DNA from: Arthrobacter oryzae
GTDB lineage: Bacteria; Actinomycetota; Actinomycetes; Actinomycetales; Micrococcaceae
NCBI RefSeq assembly: GCF_030812315.1
Contig: NZ_JAUSSM010000004.1
Coordinates: 310,001-374,000, forward strand
Reading direction: 5' to 3'
Length of the DNA stretch: 64,000 nt
Shown: positions 33,068-42,878 of the stretch, in pieces
How positions within the stretch are numbered: the first letter of the stretch is position 1
How the letters are laid out: every line of letters begins with the position of its first letter
Translations under genes and position numbers: made by a program
Notes under the pieces: generated by a model
What the model was told of the DNA's origin: nothing
The model's input: only the letters and a program-made list of their open reading frames with translations
Databases searched by the model: none

Positions 33068-34185
33068 CAGACTCCGGCCTTGTTGCTGAGCCCGGATGCT
33101 GCGGCCAGCCCTGCCACCGCCACCGGAGCGCCTTGCTTGACCGACTCGATGCAGGCCAGCGCCATGGCCAACGCGCGCCTGGCGTCGGCGGCACCCGGCG
33201 TGAGGGTGATTCCGGACGACGACGACGGCGGCACGCCGTCGCGCTCTGAACGCACCGCAGCCGCAAAATCGGCCAGTTCCTCCGTGTACGCCTGCCGGAA
33301 GAGTTCAACGTTGAGCCTCGGCGTGGAAGCGGACATTCCCTCGGCCGTGTACCGGCGCGCTGCCGTCTCCGTGGCACGGCCGGCCTGGACCATACCCTTC
33401 GAACCGAAGACCTCTCCGCGGATGTCGTAGCCATAGAGCGCGCTGAAGTTTGCCTCCGCCACGGCCACGGCACGATTGCTGTAGCGGATGGTCACCACTG
33501 CGGTGTCCAGGAATCCCTGGTCACGCAGCCCGGGCTCCACGAGTGCGTCCGCAACGGCGTAGACCTCCACTGGCTCGGCACCTTCGTTGAACCAGTTGAG
33601 GGTGTCAAAGTCGTGGATCAGCGTCTCCAGGAAGATGGTCCATGCCGGGACCCTTGCCGCATTCGGGATGCTTCCGTTCCCGGGGTCGCGGGTCAGCGAG
33701 CGCAGGAGCTGCGGTGTCCCGGCCACCCCGGCGGCGAGGTCCTTCTTGGCGGCCTGGAAATCGTCCGCGTACCGCCGGTTGAAGCCGACTTGGAAGTGCA
33801 CGCCGGCCGCGTCCACCGCGGCCAGGGCCGCATCGAGCTCGTCGAGCCCCTGTCCGGCAGGCTTCTCGCAGAAAACGTGCTTTCCTGCGGCAGCCGCCTG
33901 CGCGATGAGGGAAGAGTGGAATCGCGCGGGGCTGGCGATGATCACTGCGTCGATCCCGGGATCAGCCAGGATGTCTTCGGCGTTGGGGGTCACCTTGGCG
34001 GTGCCCAAGGATCGGGCCAGTGCCCCAGCGGATTCGACATTCGGATCGGCGATGGCCGCGAGGACGGCACCCGGAACGCGGCGGGCAATGCTTTCAGCGT
34101 GGAATGCCCCCATCCAGCCGGAGCCGATGAGACCGATCCGTACGGGAGCCGGGACTTCGGCAGGGTCTTGAGTGATGTAGGCCAA
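33067..34185 (-). CDS. Gfo/Idh/MocA dehydrogenase
   Basis: A 372-residue protein if it starts at TTG 34185 (MAYITQDPAEV), which follows GAAAGGA by 8 nt; longer open frames upstream lack a ribosome site. Rossmann motif IGLIGSGWMGAFHAESI, catalytic Lys in FCEKPAGQG, FQVGFNRRYADDF and TLIHDFDTLNWF carry the NAD site and the catalytic Asp/His. Its N-terminal glycine motif and insertion pattern differ from the other two dehydrogenases of the locus, suggesting a different inositol isomer or oxidation site. Fourth gene of the importer operon. Confidence 0.88.
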   Translation of the reverse strand: MAYITQDPAEVPAPVRIGLIGSGWMGAFHAESIARRVPGAVLAAIADPNVESAGALARSLGTAKVTPNAEDILADPGIDAVIIASPARFHSSLIAQAAAAGKHVFCEKPAGQGLDELDAALAAVDAAGVHFQVGFNRRYADDFQAAKKDLAAGVAGTPQLLRSLTRDPGNGSIPNAARVPAWTIFLETLIHDFDTLNWFNEGAEPVEVYAVADALVEPGLRDQGFLDTAVVTIRYSNRAVAVAEANFSALYGYDIRGEVFGSKGMVQAGRATETAARRYTAEGMSASTPRLNVELFRQAYTEELADFAAAVRSERDGVPPSSSSGITLTPGAADARRALAMALACIESVKQGAPVAVAGLAAASGLSNKAGV

Positions 34186-34280
34186 CGGGTTGGTCCTTTC
34201 AATGGGTCCGAGGTTCTCACTGGGTGGAACGCTCAACGGGCATTCCAGGTCTTACAGGTGCCAGGCCATGGCACGGCTGA

Positions 34281-34311
34281 GCAGGGCCGGCCCGGTGTGG
34301 GCGGGCCCTGC
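34281..34311 (-). terminator. hairpin after the ABC ATPase gene
   Basis: GCAGGGCC (34281-34288) pairs with GGCCCTGC (34304-34311). It lies in a 147-bp gap between the ATPase stop and the start of the Gfo/Idh gene and may attenuate expression of the enzyme genes relative to the transporter. Confidence 0.5.
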
Positions 34312-34332
34312 ACGTCCAGCTGGGTCGGAAGG

Positions 34333-35241
34333 TCAGCTGTGGGACTTCCCGGAGGTCTGCGCCACTTCGCTCTTGACTTCCTTGACGACGTCACCGTGCC
34401 CGCCGATCTGTTCGAGTTCGTGGGCGAGTTCGGCCAGTTCGGCGCCGCCGGCCATCTGGGCGGTGAGTTCGTCGAGCGTGATGTCCTTTTTCTCGTAGTA
34501 GCCGATGGATTTGCCGCGCTTGAGCAGCAGGAACCGGTCACCGACAGGGAAGGCGTGGTGCGGGTTGTGGGTGATGAAGATGACGCCCAGACCGCGATCC
34601 CGTGCCTGCAGGATGTAGCGCAGCACCACCCCGGACTGCTTCACGCCCAATGCCGCCGTCGGCTCGTCCAGGATCAGGACCTTGGCGCCGAAGTACACGG
34701 CGCGGGCGATCGCAACACACTGGCGTTCGCCGCCGGAGAGCTGGCCGATGGGCTGCTCCACATCGCGGAGGTCGATGCCCATTTCGGCGAGTTCGTGGTT
34801 GGTGATGTCCTTCATCTTCTGGACATCCAGGCTCTTGAACGGGCCAAAGCCGGAGGTCAGCTCGGAACCGAGGAAGAAGTTCCGCCAGATGGGCATCAGG
34901 GGGACCACGGCCAGGTCCTGGTACACCGTGGCGATGCCCACGTCCAGGGCGTCGCGCGGGGATGTGAACTTCCGTTCCTCCCCCATGACCTTCAGCACGC
35001 CGTGATCGTGCTGGTGCAGACCGGCAATGATCTTGATCAGGGTGGATTTTCCGGCGCCGTTGTCGCCCAGGACGCAGGTGACGCGGCCGTTGTCCACGGC
35101 CATGGTCACATCGCTCAGCGCGACGATGTTGCCGTAGTTTTTTCCGACCTTGTCCAGTGAGAGCAGGTGCACCGGGGTGTGGGTCAGCGGGTCCGTTTCG
35201 TTCTGGAGCAGGGTCTTCTGGTCGATCTCTTTGGCATTCAT
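34333..35241 (-). CDS. sugar/inositol ABC importer ATPase
   Basis: A 302-residue single-domain ATPase. Walker [10 protein letters not shown], signature LSGGERQ, Walker [13 protein letters not shown] and switch His in [10 protein letters not shown] are intact. It is of the one-domain FrcA type, rather than the fused two-domain type common among CUT2 importers, with about 40 extra C-terminal residues rich in Glu and Lys. It powers uptake with the permease upstream. Start ATG has AGGGG about 9 nt upstream. Confidence 0.92.
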   Translation of the reverse strand: MNAKEIDQKTLLQNETDPLTHTPVHLLSLDKVGKNYGNIVALSDVTMAVDNGRVTCVLGDNGAGKSTLIKIIAGLHQHDHGVLKVMGEERKFTSPRDALDVGIATVYQDLAVVPLMPIWRNFFLGSELTSGFGPFKSLDVQKMKDITNHELAEMGIDLRDVEQPIGQLSGGERQCVAIARAVYFGAKVLILDEPTAALGVKQSGVVLRYILQARDRGLGVIFITHNPHHAFPVGDRFLLLKRGKSIGYYEKKDITLDELTAQMAGGAELAELAHELEQIGGHGDVVKEVKSEVAQTSGKSHS

Positions 35242-35254
35242 GTCTCCGGGCCCC

Positions 35255-36304
35255 TTACTTGAGTTCTGCTCGGCGCTTGACGATCAGGTTGACGATGGTG
35301 GCCAGCAGCAGCATCAGGCCCAGGAAGAACTTGAACCAGTCGGGGTTCCACTGGGCGTAGACGATGCCCTTGTTGGCCATGCCGAAGATGAAGGCGCCAA
35401 TCGCGCCGCCCACCGCCGAGCCGTACCCGCCGGTGAGCAGGCAGCCGCCGATGACAGCAGCGATGATGTAGAGGAATTCGTTGCCCACGCCCTCGCCGGA
35501 CTGCACGGAGTCGAAGGCGAAGAGGTTGTGCATGCCCAGGACCCATCCGCAGAAGCCCACCGCCATGAACAGGCCGATCTTGGTCTTGGTGACCGGCACA
35601 CCCACGGCGCGGGCGGCATTGGCGTCGCCGCCGGAGGCGAAGATCCAGTTGCCCACCTTGGTACGAAGCAGCACCCAGGACGCCACAGCCACCAGGACAA
35701 TCCAGAAGAACACGGTGATCTTCACCTCCACCCCGGCGATGTTCACCGACGAGGCGAAGACGGCGCGGGCTGAAGCGAAGCCCTCCATCTGGGCGATCGA
35801 CGGCGACGAGACTCCGTTGGAGATCAGGCGGGTCAGCGCGAGGTTCAGGCCGGTCAGCATGAGGAACGTTGCGAGCGTGACGATAAAGCTCGGCAGTTTG
35901 GTCTTCACCAGGATCCAGCCGTTGATGAAGCCGATAGTGAGGGAAACCACCAGAGCCAGCGCAACGCCCACCCAGACGTTCAGCGAGAAGTACCACGCGA
36001 ACATGGACGCAGTCAGGGCGGAGCTGATGACTGCCACACCCGTGGAGAGGTCAAACTCGCCGCCGATCATGAGCAGGGACACCCCCACTGCCATGATGCC
36101 GATGGTGGACGACCCGTACAGCACCGTGGCAAATGAACTCGGCTGGATGAAGGTGGACGAAACGACTGAGAAGAAAACGAACAGGACAATGGCACCCACC
36201 AGGGCGCCGACTTCGGGCCGCCCCAGCAGCTTTTGGAACGGACTTCGGCGGCCGATCCGTTCATCCGCCGCCAGCGGTGCCGGCTTTGCTAACGTCTGTG
36301 TCAT
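35255..36304 (-). CDS. sugar/inositol ABC importer permease (CUT2 type)
   Basis: A 349-residue membrane protein with AAGGAG 6 nt before the ATG. About ten helices; the motif [20 protein letters not shown] and the cytoplasmic coupling segment [19 protein letters not shown] match BPD_transp_2 permeases for ribose-type sugars. One gene only, so the pore is presumably a homodimer. Lies between substrate-binding protein and ATPase genes; gap to the ATPase start is 13 bp. Confidence 0.93.
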   Translation of the reverse strand: MTQTLAKPAPLAADERIGRRSPFQKLLGRPEVGALVGAIVLFVFFSVVSSTFIQPSSFATVLYGSSTIGIMAVGVSLLMIGGEFDLSTGVAVISSALTASMFAWYFSLNVWVGVALALVVSLTIGFINGWILVKTKLPSFIVTLATFLMLTGLNLALTRLISNGVSSPSIAQMEGFASARAVFASSVNIAGVEVKITVFFWIVLVAVASWVLLRTKVGNWIFASGGDANAARAVGVPVTKTKIGLFMAVGFCGWVLGMHNLFAFDSVQSGEGVGNEFLYIIAAVIGGCLLTGGYGSAVGGAIGAFIFGMANKGIVYAQWNPDWFKFFLGLMLLLATIVNLIVKRRAELK

Positions 36305-36376
36305 GAAAAACTCCTTGTTGGTCTAGCTGCGGGAGAACCGGGCTCCGGCCCTCCCACGGCCAGGGGTGCCTGCGAC

Positions 36377-37372
36377 TTAGCGGACGCCCTGCTGGGCGAA
36401 TTTGAGGACATCGGTGGCGGACTCTTTGTCCACCACGGTAGGCCCGGTCAAAACCGGCTGGCCGCCGCCGATCTCGAAGCCGCCGCGCTTGGCCTGCCAC
36501 AGGGCGTCAATTGACCCGTAGCCCTGGAGCCAGGGCTGCTGGTCCACTGTGAACAGGATGGTGCCGTCCACGATCTTCTGCGCCAGCTCAGCATTCATGT
36601 CGAACGAGGCCGCCTTAGCGGAGCTGCCTGAGTCGGTGATGGACTTCAACGCCGTCAGGGTGATGGGGGCGCCCAGGCCGATGACGGCGTCAACGTCCTT
36701 GGCGGCCTGCAGCTTGGCGGTGATGGTGGAGGCGACTTCCGTCATGTCACGGCCGTTGACGTAAAGGACCTCAGTGCCGGCAACCTTGGCTTTGACGCCT
36801 GCGCACCGTGCCTCGAGGCCCACGTGGCCCTGCTCCTGGATGATGCAGACGGGGTGCTTGAAGTTCTGGGAAGCCAACTCGGTACCGACCGCCTCGCCGG
36901 CGAGCTTTTCGTTCGAGCCGAAGTGGGTGAAAGCGCCGAGCTGCTTCGAGACGCCTTCACCTGCGTTAAGGCTGACCACGGGAATGCCGGCATCAGTTGC
37001 CTTCTTCAAGGCGTCTTTCAAGGCATCCGGCTTGGCCAGGGTGACGGCGATGCCGTCCACTTTCTGGTCTACAGCCTGCTCGATCAGCTGGGCTTGGCGG
37101 CCGCCCTCCGGATCGGAAGTGTAGAGCAGTTCGACGTTGTCCTTCGCCGCAGCCTCCTCGGCGCCCTTGCGGACAATGTCCCAGAACGTATCGCCGGCTG
37201 CAGCGTGGGTGATGAGGGCGATCTTGATCCGGTCAGTGGTTGCGACTTGGCCGCCGCCAGCGCCGCCGCCTGCTTCGGTGGGCCGGCCGCCGCTGCTTGA
37301 ACATGCGCTCAGCGCCATCATCGGGACTACCGCTGCAACGAGGGCCGCCTTGCGCCAGGAAAATTGTGCCAC
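36377..37372 (-). CDS. sugar/inositol ABC importer substrate-binding lipoprotein
   Basis: A 331-residue lipoprotein. GTG at 37372 (AQFSWRKAALV follows) with AAAGGAG 6 nt upstream. The lipobox is ALSAC with a Ser/Gly-rich tether. Two lobes of the periplasmic-binding-protein type I fold carry IALITHAAAGDTFWDIV, ITLAKPDALKDALKKA and the second-lobe motif MNAELAQKIVDGTILFTVDQ. This fold binds ribose, xylose or inositol. First gene of the operon behind a regulated promoter with the inositol motif, so inositol is the likely ligand. Confidence 0.92.
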   Translation of the reverse strand: MAQFSWRKAALVAAVVPMMALSACSSSGGRPTEAGGGAGGGQVATTDRIKIALITHAAAGDTFWDIVRKGAEEAAAKDNVELLYTSDPEGGRQAQLIEQAVDQKVDGIAVTLAKPDALKDALKKATDAGIPVVSLNAGEGVSKQLGAFTHFGSNEKLAGEAVGTELASQNFKHPVCIIQEQGHVGLEARCAGVKAKVAGTEVLYVNGRDMTEVASTITAKLQAAKDVDAVIGLGAPITLTALKSITDSGSSAKAASFDMNAELAQKIVDGTILFTVDQQPWLQGYGSIDALWQAKRGGFEIGGGQPVLTGPTVVDKESATDVLKFAQQGVR

Positions 37373-37438
37373 CTTAATCTCCTTTGATCTCAGGTTCCGG
37401 GCTGCCACTCTGCAGCCGCCGGAGCACTGTCTACCTCG

Positions 37439-37486
37439 ATCATCGTGACTCAGTTCACTAATGTCAATAGTTTGTCCTGACATTAG
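37439..37486 (-). promoter_or_regulatory. promoter and inositol operator of the importer operon
   Basis: On the minus strand -35 TTGACA (37462-37467) and -10 GATGAT (37439-37444) are separated by exactly 17 bp. Overlapping the -35 is a perfect 9-bp inverted repeat CTAATGTCA-N11-TGACATTAG (37458-37466 and 37478-37486), and inside it the regulon motif GTTTGTCCTGACA (37470-37482). This layout suits repression by blocking RNA polymerase. Confidence 0.75.
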
Positions 37487-37526
37487 GATGTTTTAACTTG
37501 GATTGGAGGTTCCGTGCACCAAAAAA

Positions 37527-37560
37527 GCCGGGGGTAACGGCTGTTGCCGCCACCCCCGGC
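37527..37560 (-). terminator. Rho-independent terminator of the aldo/keto reductase gene
   Basis: GCCGGGGGT (37527-37535) pairs with ACCCCCGGC (37552-37560). On the minus strand the stem is followed by TTTTTT. Located 31 bp after the reductase stop codon, upstream of the importer promoter. Confidence 0.85.
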
Positions 37561-37590
37561 CCGTCATCCAGGGACGTTCCGGGGCCCCGC

Positions 37591-38418
37591 CTAGCCGTGG
37601 AAGTCGGCAGGGTGCGGGCCCGTGCGCCCGTCGCGCTCGAGTGCGTCGACGGCCGCAAGCTCCTCGGCCGTGAGGGCGAATCCGAATACGTCGAGATTCT
37701 CCCTGATGCGTGCCGGCGTCACGGATTTGGGAATGACGACCCTCCCCTGCTGCAGGTGCCAGCGCAGCACAACCTGGGCAGGCGTGCGGCCGTGCCGGGC
37801 CGCAATGTCGACGACGGCCGGATCGTCCAGCACCGCGCCCTGCGCCAGCGGGCTCCACGCCTCGGTGGCGATGCCGTGGGCGCCGTTGAACACTGCGACG
37901 TCGCGTTGCTGCAGTGCAGGGTGGAGTTCAACCTGGTTGATGGCCGGCACCGTTCCGCCCAGGTCAACGAGCCGCTGCACGTGCTCGGGCAGGAAGTTGG
38001 AGACCCCAATGGCCCGGACCTTGCCGTCGGCCAGGAGCTTCTCCAGCGCCAACCACGAGTCCGCGTACATGTCTGATTCCGGAGCCGGCCAGTGGATCAG
38101 GTAGAGGTCGAGGTACTCCAGTCCGAGCTTGTCCAGGCTCGCCTCGAAGGCGGCAAGCGTCGATTCGTAGCCGAGATCGTCGATCCAGAGCTTGGACGTG
38201 ATGAACAGTTCCTCGCGGGGGATGCCGGACTCCGCCAGCGCGCGGCCGGTGCCTTCTTCGTTGCCGTAGATGGCGGCCGTGTCGACGCTACGGTAGCCGG
38301 CGGCGAGGGCGGCGGTGACCGCCGCGGTTGTTTCGTCGTCGGGGACCTGGAAGACGCCGAAGCCGAGTTGGGGCATCTCCACGCCGTTGTTGAGGGTAAC
38401 GGTAGGTATTGAGGTCAT
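37591..38418 (-). CDS. aldo/keto reductase, 2,5-diketo-gluconate reductase type
   Basis: A 275-residue (beta/alpha)8 barrel. The tetrad is readable: Asp in RSVDTAAIYGNEEG, Tyr in the same stretch, Lys in FITSKLW, His in YLIHWPAP. NADPH-binding region VIPKSVTPARIRENLDVFGF follows near the C-terminus. GGAG lies 5 nt before the ATG. Such enzymes reduce aldehydes or ketones of sugars. It has its own terminator and no inositol motif upstream, so membership of the regulon is not supported. Confidence 0.93.
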   Translation of the reverse strand: MTSIPTVTLNNGVEMPQLGFGVFQVPDDETTAAVTAALAAGYRSVDTAAIYGNEEGTGRALAESGIPREELFITSKLWIDDLGYESTLAAFEASLDKLGLEYLDLYLIHWPAPESDMYADSWLALEKLLADGKVRAIGVSNFLPEHVQRLVDLGGTVPAINQVELHPALQQRDVAVFNGAHGIATEAWSPLAQGAVLDDPAVVDIAARHGRTPAQVVLRWHLQQGRVVIPKSVTPARIRENLDVFGFALTAEELAAVDALERDGRTGPHPADFHG

Positions 38419-38480
38419 GGTGTCTCCAGAGGTTCTAGCTCGATGGTTTGGGGTTGCGATGCAGGGGTGACGACGCAGCG

Positions 38481-39713
38481 TCAGCGGGCGGCGACCGGCT
38501 CGGCCGTGGCAGGGACGGACGATTCCGTCACCGGCGCTTCAGTCACCGGCGCCGCGGCGTTGTTGTGCCGCTTCGCGCTTGCTGCGGCGACGGCCATTAC
38601 GCCGAGGCCGAGGAGGGTAATGCCGGCGCCGGCCCAGATCGGCGAGGTGTAGCCGAGTCCGGCGGTGATGGTCACGCCGCCGAGCCAGGCACCGAGGGCG
38701 TTGCCGACGTTGAAGGCGCCGATGTTGGCGCCGGAGGCCAGCGTGGGGGCGCTGTTGGCGTATTTCATGACCCGCATCTGCAGTCCGGGGACCGTCGCGA
38801 AGCCGAAGCCACCCATCAGGACGATGGAGGCGATGGTGAGCGGCTGGTTGCGGGCGGTCAGGGCGAAAGCCACCAGAATCACTACCAGCACGGCCAGGAC
38901 CACCAGGAGGGTGCGGTCCACGTTTCTGTCCGCCGCCTTGCCGCCCACGGTGTTGCCGATGAACAGCCCGATGCCGAAGAGGATGAGCAGCCAGGGCACG
39001 GTGGAGGCCGCGAAGCCGGTGACCTCGGTGAGGGTGAATGCGATGTAGGTGAAGGCGCCGAACATGCCGCCGTAGCCGAGGATGGTGACGAGGATGGACA
39101 GCCAGACCTGTCCGGAGCGGAAGGCGCTGAGTTCACTCCGGAGCCCGCCCGTGGTGGCTGCACCGCGGTCAGTCTTGGGTACCAGCGTCAGGATACCAAC
39201 GAGGGCCAGGACACCGATTCCAGTGATGGCCCAGAAGGTGGAGCGCCAGCCCGCCGCCTGACCCAGCATGGTGCCGAACGGGACGCCGAGGACGTTGGCG
39301 GCGGTGAGCCCGGTGAACATGATGGCGATGGCGCCGGCTTTTTTGGTGGGGGCCACCATGTCGGCGGCCACTACTGCGCCGATGCCGAAGAACGCACCGT
39401 GGGCCAGGGCGGCAACGATCCGGCCGATCATCATCATGGAGTAGTCGGGGGCGATGGCCGAGATCAGATTGCCGCCGATGAACAGCACCAGAAGGATGGC
39501 GAGAACGGGCTTGCGCTCACAGCGGGTCACTGCCGCGGTGAGCAGCAGGGCGCCGACGACGACGGCAAGGGCGTAGCCGGAGATCAACCAGCCGGCGGTG
39601 GCCTCGCTGACGCTGAAGTCAGCGGCAACCTCGGGCAGCAGGCCCATGATCACGAACTCGGTGAGTCCGATCCCGAACCCGCCGAGGGCGAGGGCTAACA
39701 GGCCAATAGGCAT
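38481..39713 (-). CDS. MFS exporter, DHA1 family (AraJ/Bcr-like)
   Basis: A 410-residue protein, 12 predicted helices, AAGGAG 7 nt before the ATG. The N-terminus GFGIGLTEFVIMGLLPEVAADF is typical of the sugar-efflux/arabinose-polymer DHA1 subgroup. It is divergent from a MarR gene with palindromic sequence between them, the usual sign of a drug or metabolite efflux pump controlled by that regulator. The C-terminal 35 residues are a polar Thr/Val/Ala-rich tail. Confidence 0.9.
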   Translation of the reverse strand: MPIGLLALALGGFGIGLTEFVIMGLLPEVAADFSVSEATAGWLISGYALAVVVGALLLTAAVTRCERKPVLAILLVLFIGGNLISAIAPDYSMMMIGRIVAALAHGAFFGIGAVVAADMVAPTKKAGAIAIMFTGLTAANVLGVPFGTMLGQAAGWRSTFWAITGIGVLALVGILTLVPKTDRGAATTGGLRSELSAFRSGQVWLSILVTILGYGGMFGAFTYIAFTLTEVTGFAASTVPWLLILFGIGLFIGNTVGGKAADRNVDRTLLVVLAVLVVILVAFALTARNQPLTIASIVLMGGFGFATVPGLQMRVMKYANSAPTLASGANIGAFNVGNALGAWLGGVTITAGLGYTSPIWAGAGITLLGLGVMAVAAASAKRHNNAAAPVTEAPVTESSVPATAEPVAAR

Positions 39714-39764
39714 GGTGAAGCTCCTTCAAAAACTGTACGGAATGGGGTAGGGCGCGTAGGCTAG

Positions 39765-39820
39765 TAGTTGCAGACGCTTTATTTATTGTTGCACAAGCAG
39801 ATACCACGCGCAAGCAACTA
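39765..39820. promoter_or_regulatory. shared MarR-exporter control region
   Basis: TAGTTGC (39765-39771) and GCAACTA (39814-39820) form an inverted pair, and TTGT-TGC-ACAA (39786-39796) is a palindrome midway between them. They lie between the divergent MFS exporter (start 39713) and MarR gene (start 39879). Confidence 0.5.
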
Positions 39821-39878
39821 TTATTTGTTGTGTCCCGCTTCACATCCGCGGGGTGCACGATCCGAAGGGAAGTACAAG

Positions 39879-40328
39879 ATGGGCATCAAGGACGACGCCG
39901 TTGAAGTCCGCGCGCAGGGCTGGCGGACGCTGGCGGCCTTGCACGGCCTGATCGAATCGGAGCTGGAACGCTCTCTCCAGGCCGAAGCCCAGCTGTCCGT
40001 CGTCGAATACACCGTGCTCGACGCCCTTAGCCGGCAGGACGGCTGGCACATGCGCATGCAGCAGCTGGCCCGGGCCACCGCACTCAGTGCCAGCGCCACA
40101 ACCCGGCTGGTCAACAGGCTCGAGGACCGCGGCCTGCTGACCCGCATCCTCTGCGCAGATGACAGGCGCGGCATCTACACCGAGCTCACTGCCAGCGGGA
40201 TCAAGCTGCTCGAAGAGGCACGCCCCACCCACGACGCCACCCTGGAACGCGCCCTCGCCGAGGCCCAGGACATACCGGAGCTGGCCCCTTTGGTGGACGC
40301 TCTGCCCAAACTTCACGCGCACGCCTAG
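39879..40328 (+). CDS. MarR-family transcriptional regulator
   Basis: A 149-residue protein starting MGIKDDAVEVRAQGW at 39879, with AAGGGAAG upstream; an in-frame open frame to 39768 has no ribosome site. Winged helix: MQQLARATALSASATTRLVNR as recognition part and LCADDRRGIYTELTASG as wing. Divergent from the DHA1 exporter, which it probably represses through the palindromes between them. Confidence 0.92.
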   Translation: MGIKDDAVEVRAQGWRTLAALHGLIESELERSLQAEAQLSVVEYTVLDALSRQDGWHMRMQQLARATALSASATTRLVNRLEDRGLLTRILCADDRRGIYTELTASGIKLLEEARPTHDATLERALAEAQDIPELAPLVDALPKLHAHA

Positions 40329-40365
40329 CCCCAAAACCCGAGCTCCACAAAACAAGGGCACAGCA

Positions 40366-40404
40366 AAAGCCCCGCGCCGCGCCGAAGCGCGCCCGCGGGG
40401 CTTT
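40366..40404. terminator. bidirectional terminator
   Basis: AAAGCCCCGCG (40366-40376) pairs with CGCGGGGCTTT (40394-40404). A-tract on the left and T-tract on the right allow termination in both directions, for the MarR gene (+) and the eight-gene inositol operon (-). Confidence 0.85.
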
Positions 40405-40418
40405 CAGTCGGTGTTGGC

Positions 40419-41879
40419 CTACTTTCCGGCCACGATCTTGAAGTAGTGTTCCAGGTCTTCGAGGCTCTTGTCCTTGGTTTCGGGGACAACCCGTTTCACC
40501 CAGACGATGGCCGCCAGCTGGATGGCAACGAAGATAAAGAAGGTGGTTGAAACGCCGATCCACGCAACCATCTGCGGGAAGAAAAAGCCGATCAGGAAGT
40601 TGATCATCCACAGCACGAACACGCAGATACCCATGCCGACGCCGCGCACATGCAGCGGGAAGATTTCAGACATCGTCAGCCACGTGACTGTGCCGATGCA
40701 GGACTGCATGGATCCCAGGAACGTGACCATGAACAGCAGCACCAGGTAGCCACGAAGGGTGCTTTCCGGGATCAGCATCGAAATCAGCCCAATGGCCAAC
40801 AGCGACGATGCGGTACCGCCAAGGCCGACGATCAGCATGGACTTTCGGCGCACCCGGGTCATCAGGGACATGCCGACGATCACGGCAACCACTGAGGTGA
40901 CGCCGTTGACGACGTTCGCAAGCAAGGCACCTTGGTCCCCGAAGCCGGAGCTGGAGAGGATGGAAGTGCCGTAGTACATGATGGCGTTGACGCCGCTGAT
41001 CTGGTTGATGACCGCCATGCCCAGTCCCACCACGAAAATCCTGCGGATCCATGGCACGGTGAGGTCCCTGAATGTGCCGAGCTTGGATTGGTAGTCCTCC
41101 CGGGCTCCCTGCCGCACTTCATCGAATTCCGTGGAGACATCGGCCGCTGCCCGGGTTTTGCGCAGCACTTCGAGGACCTCGCCGAAGCGTCCGGCCGACG
41201 CCAACCAGCGTGGGCTCTCTGGGAGGACCAGCATGCCGAACCAGAGCACCACTGCCGGCAGTGTTGCGATGACCAGCATCCAGCGCCACACGTGCGAAGC
41301 CTCGGGGAAAGCGTTGCCCAGGACGGCGTTGAACGTGAAGGCCAGGAACTGGCCCGTGACGATCATGAGCTCGTTCTGCGTGACGATCCGCCCGCGTTGG
41401 GCCGCCGGTGACATCTCCGCGAGGTACACGGGCACAATCACCGATGCCCCGCCGACGGCAAGGCCCAGGACCGTGCGGGCCGCGACCAGCAGCTCCGTCG
41501 TGGGGGCGAGGGAGCAGGCAATGGTGGAGGCGGCGAAGATGAGGGCCAGCACCATGATGGTCCTGCGGCGCCCAAAACGGTCGGACAGCCGGCCGGCCGT
41601 GATGGCACCGAACGCCGCACCGAAGAGCAGGGTGGAGGTGACCAGTCCTTCGGTCAGCGGCGTCAGCCCGAGGTCGCGTTGCATGAACGGCAGGGCACCG
41701 TTGATGACGCCGGTGTCGTAGCCGAAGAGCAGTCCGCCAAAGGTGGAGAACAGGGCGACCCGCCGCATGAACCCCTTGGGATTGGCGGGGGCAGCGGCGG
41801 GAGCACCGGCCGGCCCAACGGCCGGGCGGGCTGCGGATTGGCTGGGCGAACCGGTGAGTGTTTGTTCAGGTTGCGTCAT
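40419..41879 (-). CDS. MFS sugar porter, probable inositol transporter
   Basis: A 486-residue protein with 12 helices and sugar-porter signatures: [47 protein letters not shown] and [13 protein letters not shown]. It resembles IolT-type proton-coupled myo-inositol permeases. It is the last gene of the inositol operon, 11 bp after the TIM-barrel gene, and offers a second uptake route beside the ABC importer. A Pro/Ala-rich N-terminal tail of about 35 residues precedes helix 1. Confidence 0.9.
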   Translation of the reverse strand: MTQPEQTLTGSPSQSAARPAVGPAGAPAAAPANPKGFMRRVALFSTFGGLLFGYDTGVINGALPFMQRDLGLTPLTEGLVTSTLLFGAAFGAITAGRLSDRFGRRRTIMVLALIFAASTIACSLAPTTELLVAARTVLGLAVGGASVIVPVYLAEMSPAAQRGRIVTQNELMIVTGQFLAFTFNAVLGNAFPEASHVWRWMLVIATLPAVVLWFGMLVLPESPRWLASAGRFGEVLEVLRKTRAAADVSTEFDEVRQGAREDYQSKLGTFRDLTVPWIRRIFVVGLGMAVINQISGVNAIMYYGTSILSSSGFGDQGALLANVVNGVTSVVAVIVGMSLMTRVRRKSMLIVGLGGTASSLLAIGLISMLIPESTLRGYLVLLFMVTFLGSMQSCIGTVTWLTMSEIFPLHVRGVGMGICVFVLWMINFLIGFFFPQMVAWIGVSTTFFIFVAIQLAAIVWVKRVVPETKDKSLEDLEHYFKIVAGK

Positions 41880-41890
41880 AGGGCGGCCCG

Positions 41891-42763
41891 CTACCGTGCC
41901 TTGGCGATGTAGTTGTTCATCGTGTCGAGCTGGTAGCGGGAAACATCCGCGGCGTTGTCGTCTTCGGCGAAGACGCTGGACACCATGACCGTGTTGTCGC
42001 GGTCCAGGAAGCCGATTTCCTGCAGGCCGCCGAAGAACTCTTCCCAGTTGACGTCGCCGTCGCCGATCTTCAGGTGCTGGTGCACGCGGACCGGGTTGCC
42101 GGGCGGGTTGGTGATGTAACGCAGGCCGTGCGACGCGTGGTGGTCCATGGTGTCGGCGACGTGGACCAGCCGGAGCTTGTCCCCCGCGGCGCGCATGATG
42201 TCCAGGGGCGCGTTCTTCATGTGGAAGCTGTGCGAGGCCACATAGACCAGGCCAACATTCTTGGAGTTCAGGCCGCGGATGACGCGGATGGCGGCCAGGC
42301 CCTCTTCCACAAAATCGTCCGGGTGCGGATCGATCAGCAGGTCGATTCCTTCCCGCTCGATGATGGGCAGCAGCTCTTCCATGGAGCGGTAGAAGGCGCG
42401 CTCCGACTCTTCGGATTTCTCCGGGCGTCCGCTGAATTCGGTGTTCATGGTGCTGACGCCCAGGTCCACGGCGATCTGGATGGCGCGCTTCCAGTAGCGG
42501 ACGGCTGCTTCGCGCGCGTCCTCGTCCGGCCCGGACCAGCGGAGCACGGGCAGGATCGAGGCAATCTCGATCCCGGCGTCCTTGCAGGCCTTGTTGAGCT
42601 GGCCCACCAGTTCGTCGTCGGCCTTGGGGTGGTTGTAGAACGGGATGAAGTCGGCGTGCGGGGTCATCTGCATGTACTTGTAGCCGAGGTCCGCCACCAC
42701 CCGGGGAAATTCGAGCAGGCTGTGCGAGTGGTGGAACGGCGTGGGGTCAAGTGCGATTTTCAC
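41891..42763 (-). CDS. sugar phosphate isomerase/epimerase-like TIM barrel
   Basis: A 290-residue protein; GTG at 42763 ([15 protein letters not shown] follows) with GGAG 8 nt upstream. Metal-ligand candidates occur in order: Glu in MNTEFSGRP, Asp/His in [13 protein letters not shown], His in [10 protein letters not shown] and in [12 protein letters not shown], and Glu at the C-terminal end. The family includes the inosose isomerase IolI and related epimerases. In this operon a keto-inositol isomerase role is plausible, but not provable from sequence. Confidence 0.82.
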   Translation of the reverse strand: MKIALDPTPFHHSHSLLEFPRVVADLGYKYMQMTPHADFIPFYNHPKADDELVGQLNKACKDAGIEIASILPVLRWSGPDEDAREAAVRYWKRAIQIAVDLGVSTMNTEFSGRPEKSEESERAFYRSMEELLPIIEREGIDLLIDPHPDDFVEEGLAAIRVIRGLNSKNVGLVYVASHSFHMKNAPLDIMRAAGDKLRLVHVADTMDHHASHGLRYITNPPGNPVRVHQHLKIGDGDVNWEEFFGGLQEIGFLDRDNTVMVSSVFAEDDNAADVSRYQLDTMNNYIAKAR

Positions 42764-42800
42764 GAGGAACACTCCATTGTGGATCAGTCAGGAACTTGCG

Positions 42801-42863
42801 GAGTTTTTGTCCAGATAAAGCGGCCCCGGAGGGCTAAAACTCGCTTTATCTGGACAAAAACTC
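42801..42863. repeat. extragenic palindrome with 22-bp perfect arms inside the inositol operon
   Basis: GAGTTTTTGTCCAGATAAAG begins the left arm (42801-42822); the right arm is 42842-42863. The 19-nt loop contains a further small hairpin GCCC-CGGA-GGGC (42823-42834). It sits between iolG and the TIM-barrel gene, so the polycistronic mRNA should fold here, possibly as a stability or attenuation element. Confidence 0.9.
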
Positions 42864-42878
42864 TCTTACGGGCGGGGC

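Noticed and set aside
37591-40328. Aldo/keto reductase, DHA1 exporter and MarR gene as members of the inositol regulon
   Set aside because: They lie inside the locus, but no copy of the GTTTGTCCTGACA motif precedes them and they have their own terminators or control region.
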